Source: Clostridia bacterium (lineage in GTDB: Bacteria > Bacillota > Clostridia > Oscillospirales > Acutalibacteraceae). From it: a stretch of 64,000 nt of DNA. The stretch is from NCBI GenBank assembly GCA_017414965.1, contig JAFQJL010000020.1:1-64000 (forward strand). The letters run 5' to 3'. Positions within the stretch are counted from its first letter, which is position 1, and every line of letters begins with the position of its first letter. A program made the translations under genes and the position numbers. Shown piece by piece: positions 27,337 through 35,987 of the stretch. The notes below the pieces were generated by a model, which ran no database searches, was not told the DNA's origin, and saw nothing but the letters and a program-made list of their open reading frames with translations.

Positions 27337-28349
27337 TGTACACGTTTCAACGTGTTGCTTTGGATAATATATCGGACAGTGATCTGTATGGATTTTCCGG
27401 AAAATATATATTTACCACGCGCGAATGGCTTTCGTTCGTAGAGGAAACGCAAGGCGGCGAATCGGCTATTCTTCGCATTATGCAGAATAGTCGACCAATT
27501 GGGTTTCTGTACGGCCGCATTATTTCTAAGTTTGGCGTCCGCATTTTTGGTAGTCCTTTTAGCGGTTGGAGTACCTGCTATATGGGATTGGATCTACAAG
27601 AAGGCGATAAACTGTCGGTCATTAAAGAAGCGACAACCTACATCGTGCGCGAGTTGGGTTGTTTATATGCCGAAATCATCGACCGAGATGTCTCTGTGGA
27701 AGATGCAGAAAAAGCGGGGCTGAAGGCGTTTCCGATCGACACATTACAACTTGATTTTTCGAAAAACGAATCGGATGCAGATTTAATGTCGCATTACAAA
27801 ACCAAATGCCGAAACACGATTCGGCAATTCGAAAAGCGCGGTGCCTCTCTGGAAATTGTCGAGCATCCGGACGATGCGTTTGTAGATGAGTACTACGATC
27901 AGCTTATTGATGTTTTTGCCAAGCAAGGCTTGGTGCCGACCTACAATAAAGAACGCGTCTTGGCGCTTGTTCGGCATCTGCGCTCGACGGATAATCTGCT
28001 CTGCTTGCGGGTGAGAGATCCGGAAGGGCTTTCCATTGCTACATCCATATTTTTCGGATATGGCTCCACGTTTTATTTTTGGGGCGGAGCCAGTTACCGA
28101 TCGGGACAAAAATATTTACCCAACGAATATATGTTATGGACTGCCAATCGCCATTTTCGTGACAAAGGGATGACGTCCTTTGACATGGTGGGTGTGCGCG
28201 ATTATAAACGAAAGTTCGGGTCAGAAGAACGCGTGTACGCAAAGGTTGTGTTTGCCAGATACGCTTGGTTGCTACCGTTGCGTGATTTGGCACAAAAGTG
28301 CTTTTTTCTGCTTCTTCGATTGAAAGGTTTTATTCAAAGAAAACGATGA
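27336..28349 (+). CDS. FemAB-like GNAT acyltransferase (second copy)
   Basis: A 337-residue GNAT-like protein. It has YIFTTREWLSFVEETQGGE at the N-terminus, MSHYKTKCRNTIRQFEKRGASL (matching the family's K-x-R-N-x-I-R-x-x-x-K-x-G), LVPTYNKERVLALVRHL, ATSIFFGYGSTFYFWGGAS and FDMVGVRDYKRKFGSE. This is the usual layout of FemAB-related acyltransferases in polysaccharide loci. It is diverged from the copy at 24047, so the two probably do different jobs. The start overlaps the previous stop by one base (TAATG). Confidence 0.75.
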   Translation: MYTFQRVALDNISDSDLYGFSGKYIFTTREWLSFVEETQGGESAILRIMQNSRPIGFLYGRIISKFGVRIFGSPFSGWSTCYMGLDLQEGDKLSVIKEATTYIVRELGCLYAEIIDRDVSVEDAEKAGLKAFPIDTLQLDFSKNESDADLMSHYKTKCRNTIRQFEKRGASLEIVEHPDDAFVDEYYDQLIDVFAKQGLVPTYNKERVLALVRHLRSTDNLLCLRVRDPEGLSIATSIFFGYGSTFYFWGGASYRSGQKYLPNEYMLWTANRHFRDKGMTSFDMVGVRDYKRKFGSEERVYAKVVFARYAWLLPLRDLAQKCFFLLLRLKGFIQRKR

Positions 28350-28361
28350 GAGGTGAAAACA

Positions 28362-29447
28362 GTGATTGGGATCGTGTGTTTTTGGGATCGCACCGCAACG
28401 CCATATTTGCAAAAATATGAGGATCTGTTACAGGCGGCCAACACACCCTATGAAATCCTGTTTTGGAATCGTTCGGGAGTGGCAAGAGAGTGCTCTTCCG
28501 GAGAGATTGATATTCTGCTTAAATGTCATCGTCACCCTTTGCTGAAATTGGTAGATTTCTTCCGTTGGTCACTGAGGGTTCGTCGTTTACTTAAAAATCG
28601 ACGTTATGACAAATTGATCGTGTTGACGACCGTGCCGGCGATATTGCTGGCGGATTATCTCAAGCGCCAATACAAAGAACGGTACATTTTAGATATTCGA
28701 GATTATACGCTGGAAAAAAATCCGCTTTTTTACCGAATGGTGACCAATCTGGTACGCAATTCCGCGCTGACGCCAATATCCTCTGACGGATTTCGTGAGT
28801 GGTTAGAGCCGTCGGATAAGATCGTCACCAATCACAATATCACATGGAACGATCGTGCAACGGATAATCGAGAATATTTTGCCACACCGCCGTTTCGCTA
28901 TACGTTTGTGGGAAACGTTCGATTGGATGAGCAAACTCGTATGGTTTTATTGGCGCTCAAGAATCACCCCCAATTTCGCTCCGGTTACGTAGGGCGAATG
29001 ATGCCCGAGTGTGAGTTGGAAGAACTTTGTTGCTGCGAAGGGATTGAAAACTGCGATATTCGAGGGGAGTTTCACTATACCGAAAAGCCGGAAATATATC
29101 GGCAAATTGATTTGATCAATGCCATATATGCCAACGCACCGGCAGGGGAAATGTCGCCGGGCGACTCAACGCCAATACCAAATCGCTTGTACGATTGTGT
29201 GGTTTTCCGCGTGCCGATCGTTTGCTGCAAGGGAACATATCTGGCTGATATTGTGGAGGAGTTTTCGCTAGGTTTTGCTGTTGATGCGTATTTGGACGAT
29301 ATCGTATCCTGTTTTGAAGAATATGTAGCATCGTTTGATAAGGAAAAGTTTCTTGCCGGTTGCGATGCGTTTTTGACGATTGCACAGCAGGAAGAGGCGT
29401 CTTTTAAGGAATGTGTGTTGAATTTCATTAAGGAGGAATCGCGATGA
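28362..29447 (+). CDS. Putative glycosyltransferase (GT-B-like)
   Basis: A protein of about 361 residues with MIGIVCFWDRTATPYLQKYEDLL, YDKLIVLTTVPAILLADYL, a RYILDIRDYTLEKNPLFYRM segment, FVGNVRLDEQTRMVLLAL and the late TPIPNRLYDCVVFRVPIVCCKGTYLADIVEE. This resembles GT-B enzymes that use an N-R-L-Y-D-type donor motif in place of E-x7-E. I preferred GTG 28362 with GAGAGG 8 bases upstream; GTG 28353 is the alternative. The gene ends in an ATGA overlap with the next one. No donor can be predicted. Confidence 0.68.
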   Translation: MIGIVCFWDRTATPYLQKYEDLLQAANTPYEILFWNRSGVARECSSGEIDILLKCHRHPLLKLVDFFRWSLRVRRLLKNRRYDKLIVLTTVPAILLADYLKRQYKERYILDIRDYTLEKNPLFYRMVTNLVRNSALTPISSDGFREWLEPSDKIVTNHNITWNDRATDNREYFATPPFRYTFVGNVRLDEQTRMVLLALKNHPQFRSGYVGRMMPECELEELCCCEGIENCDIRGEFHYTEKPEIYRQIDLINAIYANAPAGEMSPGDSTPIPNRLYDCVVFRVPIVCCKGTYLADIVEEFSLGFAVDAYLDDIVSCFEEYVASFDKEKFLAGCDAFLTIAQQEEASFKECVLNFIKEESR

Positions 29448-30085
29448 TCGTATCGTTTAGCGGCATTGACAGTGCCGGTAAAACCACGCAGATTGATTTG
29501 CTCTATCGTCATTGCTTGGATCATCGCGTTCGTATTAAAAAAGTGTGGAGTAAGGCGCGTGGCACACCGGGCGTATTGTTCCTAAAAGAGCTGGTTCGTA
29601 AGGATAAAGGGATGGACACTGAGGGGAAAGCAGAATATCGCGCCGAGGTGTTTGGCAATCCCAAAAAGAAGAAACTGCTCTTTATAGCGTCTATGCTGGA
29701 TCTGTTGTGGTATTGGGGAATCTTTTACCGGTTGCTGAATCTGTTTTATCGCATTGTCCTTTGCGATCGATATATCTGGGATTCTTTGGTGGAAATGAAG
29801 AGCGATTTCGAAGGGATCGATTTAGAAAGTTCGTTCTTGTGGAAAATGGTGATGGCAATCACTCCGAAACCGAAGCATTCGTTTTTGTTTGTGATTCCGC
29901 CGGAGGTATCGATCGCACGAGATATTGCTAAACACGATCCGACGGTTGACGATATCGAACTCAAAAAGAAGAAGATTGACCAGTATTTTGAGTTGCGGGA
30001 TGCCGGCAAATGGAATCATGTCATTGATGGTCAGCGCCCAATTGATGAGATACACGAAGAGATAAAGGCTGTTTTAGGAGTGTAA
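29444..30085 (+). CDS. Thymidylate kinase-like P-loop kinase
   Basis: A 213-residue P-loop kinase. The Walker A motif FSGIDSAGKTTQ lies at residues 5-16, IVLCDRYIWDSLVEM is the DR-Y motif of the thymidylate kinase family, and HSFLFVIPPEVSIARD replaces the usual base-contact strand. The middle part, with FLKELVRKDKG, is unlike housekeeping Tmk. In a glycan operon it more probably phosphorylates a non-nucleotide compound or a sugar phosphate than dTMP, but this is inference. AAGGAGG precedes the start, which overlaps the previous stop, and an APH-type kinase gene follows after one base. Confidence 0.72.
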   Translation: MIVSFSGIDSAGKTTQIDLLYRHCLDHRVRIKKVWSKARGTPGVLFLKELVRKDKGMDTEGKAEYRAEVFGNPKKKKLLFIASMLDLLWYWGIFYRLLNLFYRIVLCDRYIWDSLVEMKSDFEGIDLESSFLWKMVMAITPKPKHSFLFVIPPEVSIARDIAKHDPTVDDIELKKKKIDQYFELRDAGKWNHVIDGQRPIDEIHEEIKAVLGV

Positions 30086-30086
30086 G

Positions 30087-31223
30087 ATGGATATTGCATC
30101 GATGCTCGAACGAGAAGATTTTTATACGATTTTGCAAAATACGCTTCAAAAGTATTATCAGCAAGTACATGATCGGGAAATTCGCATTGAGTATGAGCCG
30201 TTTGAGGGATGCGAAACACTATATATCCATGCACGGTTGAGTTTTATTTCCCGAAAAAAAGTGCCGGCAGGCGCGCGGGAATTTCTGTATAACGAATATA
30301 ACATTCGCGGAAGTTTCCTCAAATTCCTTGCCGGCAAGGTGCTGGTCTTCATGGCAACTCACTGTGGCGGATTGGGTGCTGTGCGCAAATTGTATATCAC
30401 GCGCGGAGTACTTGGCGAAAATGCCTTCATTTCTCCGCAAAATCGCTCTGTTCGCATTTTTGATTACGACCGAATGACGGTGGATTGCATCATTAAAGAA
30501 GGCTTTACATCTCGTTATTTTAACAATCAACTGGCTTTTCGAAAACAATATGCGTACGACTTTGTGTTGCCGCTGATTGACAGTGGCGAGGGCTGGTTTC
30601 GCGAACGGATTATGCGCGGTCACGCGTTGGCTCGTGTGACCGACGAAGCCGTTTATACAGCCGCGCAGGAAACGGCGCTTTCGTATATTGACCGCTTGGC
30701 AGCCGATACCGCCACCGAAGTCTCGGCCGGCGCTTATATAGAAAGCTTGGCGGCCGAGATTCGCGGGAAATTACATCTCGCCGAAGAGAAGAAGCAGGTT
30801 GCTACGGATACGCTTTTGGTGGCTGTTGATCGCATTGAAAGCACGTATAAAGGACTCGGCGCGCCAATTCTATTGGCTCTCGGTCACGGCGATTTACAGA
30901 CCGGCAACATCTGGGTGGAAAACGACGGTCGAGTGTGGTTATACGATTGGGAAACGCAAGGAAAACGCAGCGTCTGGTACGATCGCGCTACGCTCGTGTA
31001 TGCGACTCGTCGGGCCGGCGGCTTGGAGCGATTCTTGACTGCAGAGGATCTGTCGGCGTTTTGTCGGGAGGATTGCTCGCCGGCCAAGACGTGTCTGATT
31101 CAGGACACGGTGTTGTTGGAAGAGATGCTGTTTTATTTAGACGATCTCTTGGAGTTGCCCGGTACGGACGGCGCGGTGATTTTCGAGCGTTTTGTAAAAC
31201 GCGTACAGACGGTGAAAGGATGA
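30087..31223 (+). CDS. Aminoglycoside phosphotransferase/choline kinase-fold kinase
   Basis: A 378-residue protein whose C-terminal lobe has the APH-family catalytic HGDLQTGN at residues 267-274 and metal-binding DWET at 287-290. A TVDCIIKEGF strand near residue 131-140 may carry the ATP lysine. The first 100 residues are extra compared with small APH kinases. Known relatives include choline, ethanolamine and homoserine kinases, so a small-alcohol or sugar kinase is possible. An antibiotic-resistance role is unlikely given its position between a P-loop kinase and a nucleotidyltransferase in a glycan operon. Confidence 0.72.
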   Translation: MDIASMLEREDFYTILQNTLQKYYQQVHDREIRIEYEPFEGCETLYIHARLSFISRKKVPAGAREFLYNEYNIRGSFLKFLAGKVLVFMATHCGGLGAVRKLYITRGVLGENAFISPQNRSVRIFDYDRMTVDCIIKEGFTSRYFNNQLAFRKQYAYDFVLPLIDSGEGWFRERIMRGHALARVTDEAVYTAAQETALSYIDRLAADTATEVSAGAYIESLAAEIRGKLHLAEEKKQVATDTLLVAVDRIESTYKGLGAPILLALGHGDLQTGNIWVENDGRVWLYDWETQGKRSVWYDRATLVYATRRAGGLERFLTAEDLSAFCREDCSPAKTCLIQDTVLLEEMLFYLDDLLELPGTDGAVIFERFVKRVQTVKG

Positions 31224-31230
31224 CGTAACC

Positions 31231-32316
31231 TTGTTGGAGCAAGTGGGGCTGCTGCCGCTTTTCATAAAAGAGAATATCACTGCTGACGAAGGCGATCGTA
31301 TCGAAAAAGCCTACCAAAAAACAGGGAAAGACGCGCTTTTGAAAGAGGCGACAGCTCGCAAGGTGATTCCGTTTGTTGCCAGAACTTGTGTGGCACTGGA
31401 TCTGGATGCCGATTTCTGGAGCGAACGGCTGGAGGATTATCGGGAACGTAACCGAAAGATCCTGGCAATGTTGGATCGCGTGTATCAGACGTTGGAAAAA
31501 CACGGCGTACGCAAGATGTTCGTGACCGAGAACGTAGGCGCCTTGCTCTCCGCAAACGGCGACATCGGCTTGTTCGCGTCGGGCGACGTGGACAACTGCG
31601 CCGACGTATCCGAACGAGACAAGATCTACTCCGCGTTTGAAGAACTGGGTTTTGAGCGCAAAGAACGGTTTGCGCTTCGCAATCAGATTTCCTGTAGTTT
31701 TCATCCGCACGATGCGGAGATTGGGGATGCGTTTTATATCAACGTGGATTTCCATCCGCTGGCTCGCCTGAAACTTCCGTGCTTTGTGGATGCAGATGAT
31801 TTTGTGGACTGGGATGCGCTGTACACCTACGGCGACACGGCGATTAAATTGCCGCCACCGGATGCGCTGATGTACATCTGCTTGCTGCATATTTCGCTTC
31901 ACAGTTTTTCGCGAGCGCCGGATGCACGGCTGTATCTGGATATCATCCATATGGCAAAATGTCCGATTCACTATGAATCGTTGGGTGAATGGGCGGCACG
32001 CGATCACACGCAAACGCGGTTGGCGACCGCCGGAATGATCGCCAAGACGTTGTTTGACGTGGATATTCCGGGGTGGTTGCTTAAGCGGCAGGGCGCGAAC
32101 GCGGTGCTGAAGCAGGTTTACGATATGACCGGAAACGATCTGATCTACGAGCCACATGGCTTGAAGGTGCTGTGGATCGAACTGCTGTGTGATGACATCG
32201 GTTGGTGGCACGGTCTCAAGGAAATGGCGTTCCCGAATAAAGAATGGGTGGCTGCCACGTATGGCGGCGCCGGCGTTTTGGCTTATCTCAAACATATGTT
32301 GAGGATTTTACCATGA
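31231..32316 (+). CDS. Nucleotidyltransferase-fold protein (NTP_transf_5-like, TTG start)
   Basis: A 361-residue protein related in layout to the one at 15092. It shows GVRKMFVTENVGALLS followed by LFASGDVDNCADV near residues 109-121, carrying the paired aspartates of the metal site, then FYINVDFHPLARL and LYICLLHISLHSFSRAPDARLYLDI with a histidine-rich helix. The start is TTG 31231 with AAAGGA 10 bases upstream; no ATG is available nearby. With the two kinases before it, it could convert a phosphorylated compound to a CMP- or UDP-activated form. That is an inference with no direct support in the sequence. Confidence 0.65.
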   Translation: MLEQVGLLPLFIKENITADEGDRIEKAYQKTGKDALLKEATARKVIPFVARTCVALDLDADFWSERLEDYRERNRKILAMLDRVYQTLEKHGVRKMFVTENVGALLSANGDIGLFASGDVDNCADVSERDKIYSAFEELGFERKERFALRNQISCSFHPHDAEIGDAFYINVDFHPLARLKLPCFVDADDFVDWDALYTYGDTAIKLPPPDALMYICLLHISLHSFSRAPDARLYLDIIHMAKCPIHYESLGEWAARDHTQTRLATAGMIAKTLFDVDIPGWLLKRQGANAVLKQVYDMTGNDLIYEPHGLKVLWIELLCDDIGWWHGLKEMAFPNKEWVAATYGGAGVLAYLKHMLRILP

Positions 32317-33486
32317 AAAAACACTTGGCCATTTTGTGCGGAGTATATTATCCCCATCCTTCGCCGACCGGCCAATGCGTCGATCGGTTTATAGAACTGT
32401 TGAAAGACACCTATACCATCGACGTTATCTCGCTATCGGAATCCGATAACGAGGAGCGCGTTGTCCGTGAGGACGGTGTACGGGTGTTTACTCTGTGCGG
32501 ACGACGCCTAGCAGCCGAACGCCGAGGAAAAGGCGCAGTCGCCAAGCTACTGCATCTGCTGGGTGGCATTGAAATCAAGACGAGGTTTTTGGGAAATCTG
32601 ACGTGGTTTCGTCACAAGGCGGCGCGGTTGCTGACCGAATTACATGCCGAATATCCGTATGACACGGTGTTTTCGGTGTGTTCGCCGTTGGCGGCTCACG
32701 CGGCGGCGGTGGATTTCAAACGATTAGCACCGACCGCGCGGCACGTGGCGTATACAGTCGATCCGTACGCCACGGCGATGCGTCCACGGCCGATCGGCTG
32801 GAGCCTACGTCGGTTAAAAGCCGCGGAAAAAGAGATTCTTTCTAAAGCAGACGCCGTATTGGCATCCGAAGAGATGTTGGCGGCGCGTGAGGATGTTCGC
32901 GAACTGGCAAAGCCGTTGCCGTACGTCTTACCGGAGCCGATCCTGCCGATCAAAAAGCAGGAACGTTCCACGATCGATTGCGTGTATGCCGGTCGGTTTT
33001 ATGAGGACATTCGCCATCCCGAACCGATGCTTCGCTGTTTTTTCGCAGATGAGCGATCCGCGCATCCGCTTGCATTTGTATACGACCGGTTGCGAGGAAA
33101 TTGTCTCTCGGTATGCGAAGGAAAACCCGTCTATTGTGCGGCATGAGCTACTGCCGCACAAGGAGATTTTGCGGGTTTATGCACAGGCGGACGTGCTGGT
33201 GAATATCGGCAACCGCGCAGCGGAATTTTTGCCAAGTAAGACCTTTGAATATATTGCCACCGGCAAGCCGATTCTGCATTTTAAAAACGGCGGGGAGTGT
33301 TGTTTTCGGCTGAAAAAATATCCGCTGGTTTTACAGCTGAACCAAGCTGAATCTCAGTTGTCCGAAGCATTTATTCGGGAAACGGCAGGCCGTTTATTAA
33401 CTTATGATGAGATTTGTGAAATTTATAGAGAACATACGAAGGATGCCATAAAAGAGCAACTTCTTAATGCGTTGAAAGGGCATTGA
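32313..33486 (+). pseudogene. Glycosyltransferase family 4 split by a frameshift in a T6 tract
   Basis: The ORF from ATG 32313 encodes a GT-B N-terminal half (LCGVYYPHPSPTGQCVDRF and VYAGRFYEDIRHPEPMLRC) and then runs out of frame to a stop at 33144-33146. The C-terminal half continues in the +1 frame as SQMSDPRIRLHLYTTGCEE and then FLPSKTFEYIATGKPIL, ending at 33486. The frames meet at six Ts, 33038-33043. Removing one T gives a continuous 390-residue protein reading RCFSQMSD, a normal GT4 length. The tract could be an assembly or sequencing error, an ON/OFF phase-variable switch, a slippage site or a true inactivation. The C-terminal half shows no decay. Confidence 0.8.
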
Positions 33487-33494
33487 TATAAAGG

Positions 33495-34757
33495 GTGAAT
33501 CTATTGCTTATTGACAACACGACAATAAAACTTCAAAAGTCCGGAAAGAACTATGAAGACTCCATATTGCATTATGTGTTATTGGCATTGGCCGCGATAA
33601 ATTTTCTCGGCTATGGCGATTATGTCATGTTGCTCTGGGCTGGATATGCACTGCTTCGCTATACTTTGGTTGATCGAAAACTTCACTTTCGAGTAGATCA
33701 TTTGTTGATTGCGCTGATGAGTATCTCTTTTTTAATTCCGGCGTGTATTTACACATCGATGTTTGATATTACGGTAACTATTCGCTCTGTAAACTATATC
33801 GCTCTTTTTGTAATTGGATATAACGGTTATTTTGCAGCACGCGATAAAGACAAATATATTAAGCGAACATCAGCGGCACTGTTCGTTGGATTTTCTTTAT
33901 ACATACTGTTGTTGTTGATCACAAACCTTCATAACGGAACATTTACACCCAACAATGTCAACTTAGGGTATGCTTTCAATTCGTCCGATGAAAGAATGGC
34001 GTTCGATATTTGGAGTGGCTCACGCATCGCTGTGACCTGTGTGGGGCTGTTGGGGTCTATTGTCGTTGGCGGATTTTTTTATGCGTTTGTATGCGTAAAA
34101 AACAAAATTATCAAATCGGGAGCCGTACTTTCAATAATTGTGGTGCTTGTTATTAATTTCATAACAGCAACACGCACTCCAATCATATTGTTTGCGATCG
34201 TCATTCCCATGTTAACGGTGCTGTATATTCTGAATTTTGAAAAAAAAGTGATAGCCCGGTTTATGGTGACGGTTGTTTTGGTGGTTGCTGTTTGCTTTGT
34301 AGTTTACAAATACGATTTGTTCGGCGTGCAAACGTATATCACGTCAACTCCAATATTCGAGCGTTTTTTAGAAGATGGAATTGGAACGGATCGCGCGGAC
34401 ATTTCAATAATGCATTATAACCTTATGTTTGACTATTTGTGGGGTGGGAATAATATATTCCATACAACTCACACAATGGCACATAACTTTATTCAGGAAG
34501 GGCACGATCTTTACGGTATTTTCGCTACTGTATTTCTTTTGCTCTTTTCGGCCGTTGCTTTGTGGACATTGGCGCGTCTTACTTTTATCAGAAAAAAACA
34601 ACCGGTTGTATTTTTGTTGTTAGGTATATATATATCCATCTTTTTGCAATGTTTTGTTGAGCCTGTTTTTGAAGGGTATCCGATTCTGTTTGGCCTTATG
34701 ATGCTGATTCATGGTTTGAGTGTTGCCTATTTACAAAATTTAATGAAACAAAAATAA
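33495..34757 (+). CDS. Wzy-type O-antigen polymerase/ligase family membrane protein
   Basis: A 420-residue hydrophobic protein with about 10-12 membrane helices and one larger external loop (about residues 280-345). That loop contains HTMAHNFIQEGHDLYGIF, matching the H-N-x-x-L/I-x-x-x-x-x-x-G pattern of the O-antigen ligase/polymerase superfamily. It likely polymerises the repeat unit of the second glycan operon. GTG 33495 is the first start; TTG 33504, 8 bases after AAAGGG at 33490-33495, is a good alternative. The gene is noticeably AT-rich. The window holds an unrelated EpsG-like polymerase at 1389. Confidence 0.78.
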   Translation: MNLLLIDNTTIKLQKSGKNYEDSILHYVLLALAAINFLGYGDYVMLLWAGYALLRYTLVDRKLHFRVDHLLIALMSISFLIPACIYTSMFDITVTIRSVNYIALFVIGYNGYFAARDKDKYIKRTSAALFVGFSLYILLLLITNLHNGTFTPNNVNLGYAFNSSDERMAFDIWSGSRIAVTCVGLLGSIVVGGFFYAFVCVKNKIIKSGAVLSIIVVLVINFITATRTPIILFAIVIPMLTVLYILNFEKKVIARFMVTVVLVVAVCFVVYKYDLFGVQTYITSTPIFERFLEDGIGTDRADISIMHYNLMFDYLWGGNNIFHTTHTMAHNFIQEGHDLYGIFATVFLLLFSAVALWTLARLTFIRKKQPVVFLLLGIYISIFLQCFVEPVFEGYPILFGLMMLIHGLSVAYLQNLMKQK

Positions 34758-34769
34758 AAGGTGATACCA

Positions 34770-35987
34770 ATGACGATTGTTCAAATTAACACTTGTGCGG
34801 ATGGCAGCACCGGCACCATTATGCTGCAGACCGCTGAAGAGGCGAGAAAAGCAGGACATATGGTGCATACGTTTTCGCGCAAATGGCGCCATCAACCGCC
34901 GGCACCAGATGGGCACACCTACTTCGGCAGTTTTTTTGAGAACGCTTTACATCAGATACTGGCAAATCGCTTTGGATATGCCGAAATGTTCTCCTATTTC
35001 GGCACACAAGCGCTGATTCGTAAACTGAAAAAGATTTCGCCGGATGTGATCCATCTGCACAACCTCCATGGATGGTACATTCATTTGCCGCTTTTGTTTC
35101 GCTATATTAAACAGAATAATATTCGTGTTGTTTGGACTCTGCACGATTGCTGGTCGTTTACCGGGCACTGCCCACATTTTATGATGTCCGATTGCGATAA
35201 GTGGAAAACCGGATGCTATGATTGTCCGCAGCACCGTCAATACCCAGCATCCGATGTTGATCGGAGCGAGACGATGTGGCGTCGGAAAAAGGAATGGTTT
35301 ACCGGGGTTTCGGATCTAATCATCGTTACGCCGTCCGAATGGTTGGCAAACCTTGTAAAGCAATCATTCTTGAGGGAGTATCCTGTAAAGGTGGTCCAGA
35401 ATGGAATCGATTTATCTGTTTTCAAACCAGTAAAAAGCAATTTTCGTAAGATTCACTCGAGCAAAAAACAATTTATCATTCTTGGGGTTGCCGCTACTTG
35501 GGGGAAGCGAAAAGGGCTGGATGTATTTGTGCGACTTTCCGAGTTACTTGACGAAAGATTTCAGATCGTTTTGGTTGGCACGAATGATAAAATTGATAAA
35601 AAACTACCTAACAATGTACTTTCGATTCACCAAACCGCAAACGCAGCAGAATTGGCAGAGATATATTCGGCTGCGGATCTTTTTGTAAATCCAACAAGAG
35701 AGGAAGTACAAGGCCTTGTCAATCTTGAGGCTCTTGCTTGCGGCACTCCTGTTTTGACATTTGCTACGGGAGGCAGTCCTGAATGTATTGATGAAACGTG
35801 TGGAAAAGCTGTTTTAACGAATGACATAGACACCTTATATCATGAGATTATAACTGTTTTTACCAACAAGCCTTATTCTGACGTGAATTGCCAAAATAGA
35901 GCGAAGTTGTTTGATAAGAACGTGAAATTTAAGGAGTACGTGGATTTATATGAAGATCGTGCACATCGCTCCGAGCGCCCCATATAA
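34770..35987 (+). CDS. Glycosyltransferase family 4
   Basis: A 405-residue GT-B enzyme that starts MTIVQINTCADGSTGTIMLQ and has DVIHLHNLHGWYIHLPLLFRYI and VVWTLHDCWSFTGHCPHF, the last a form common in WcaC-like enzymes. A cysteine-rich CDKWKTGCYDCPQH follows. The donor domain has REEVQGLVNLEALACGTPVL (E-x7-E near residue 310). I chose ATG 34770, 7-8 bases after AAAAGG, over GTG 34761. The last 38 bases overlap the next gene. Confidence 0.87.
   Translation: MTIVQINTCADGSTGTIMLQTAEEARKAGHMVHTFSRKWRHQPPAPDGHTYFGSFFENALHQILANRFGYAEMFSYFGTQALIRKLKKISPDVIHLHNLHGWYIHLPLLFRYIKQNNIRVVWTLHDCWSFTGHCPHFMMSDCDKWKTGCYDCPQHRQYPASDVDRSETMWRRKKEWFTGVSDLIIVTPSEWLANLVKQSFLREYPVKVVQNGIDLSVFKPVKSNFRKIHSSKKQFIILGVAATWGKRKGLDVFVRLSELLDERFQIVLVGTNDKIDKKLPNNVLSIHQTANAAELAEIYSAADLFVNPTREEVQGLVNLEALACGTPVLTFATGGSPECIDETCGKAVLTNDIDTLYHEIITVFTNKPYSDVNCQNRAKLFDKNVKFKEYVDLYEDRAHRSERPI

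Noticed and set aside
30087..31223. An aminoglycoside resistance gene
   Set aside because: The APH fold motifs are present, but the extended N-terminus and position between a P-loop kinase and a nucleotidyltransferase in a glycan operon argue for a metabolic kinase.
30988..32295. A 435-codon minus-strand open frame
   Set aside because: Antisense to the APH-type and nucleotidyltransferase genes; composition and lack of motifs indicate a shadow.
15092..32316. A lasso-peptide or RiPP cluster suggested by NTP_transf_5 family genes
   Set aside because: No asparagine synthetase-like cyclase, PqqD-like carrier, transglutaminase-like protease or precursor peptide is visible.
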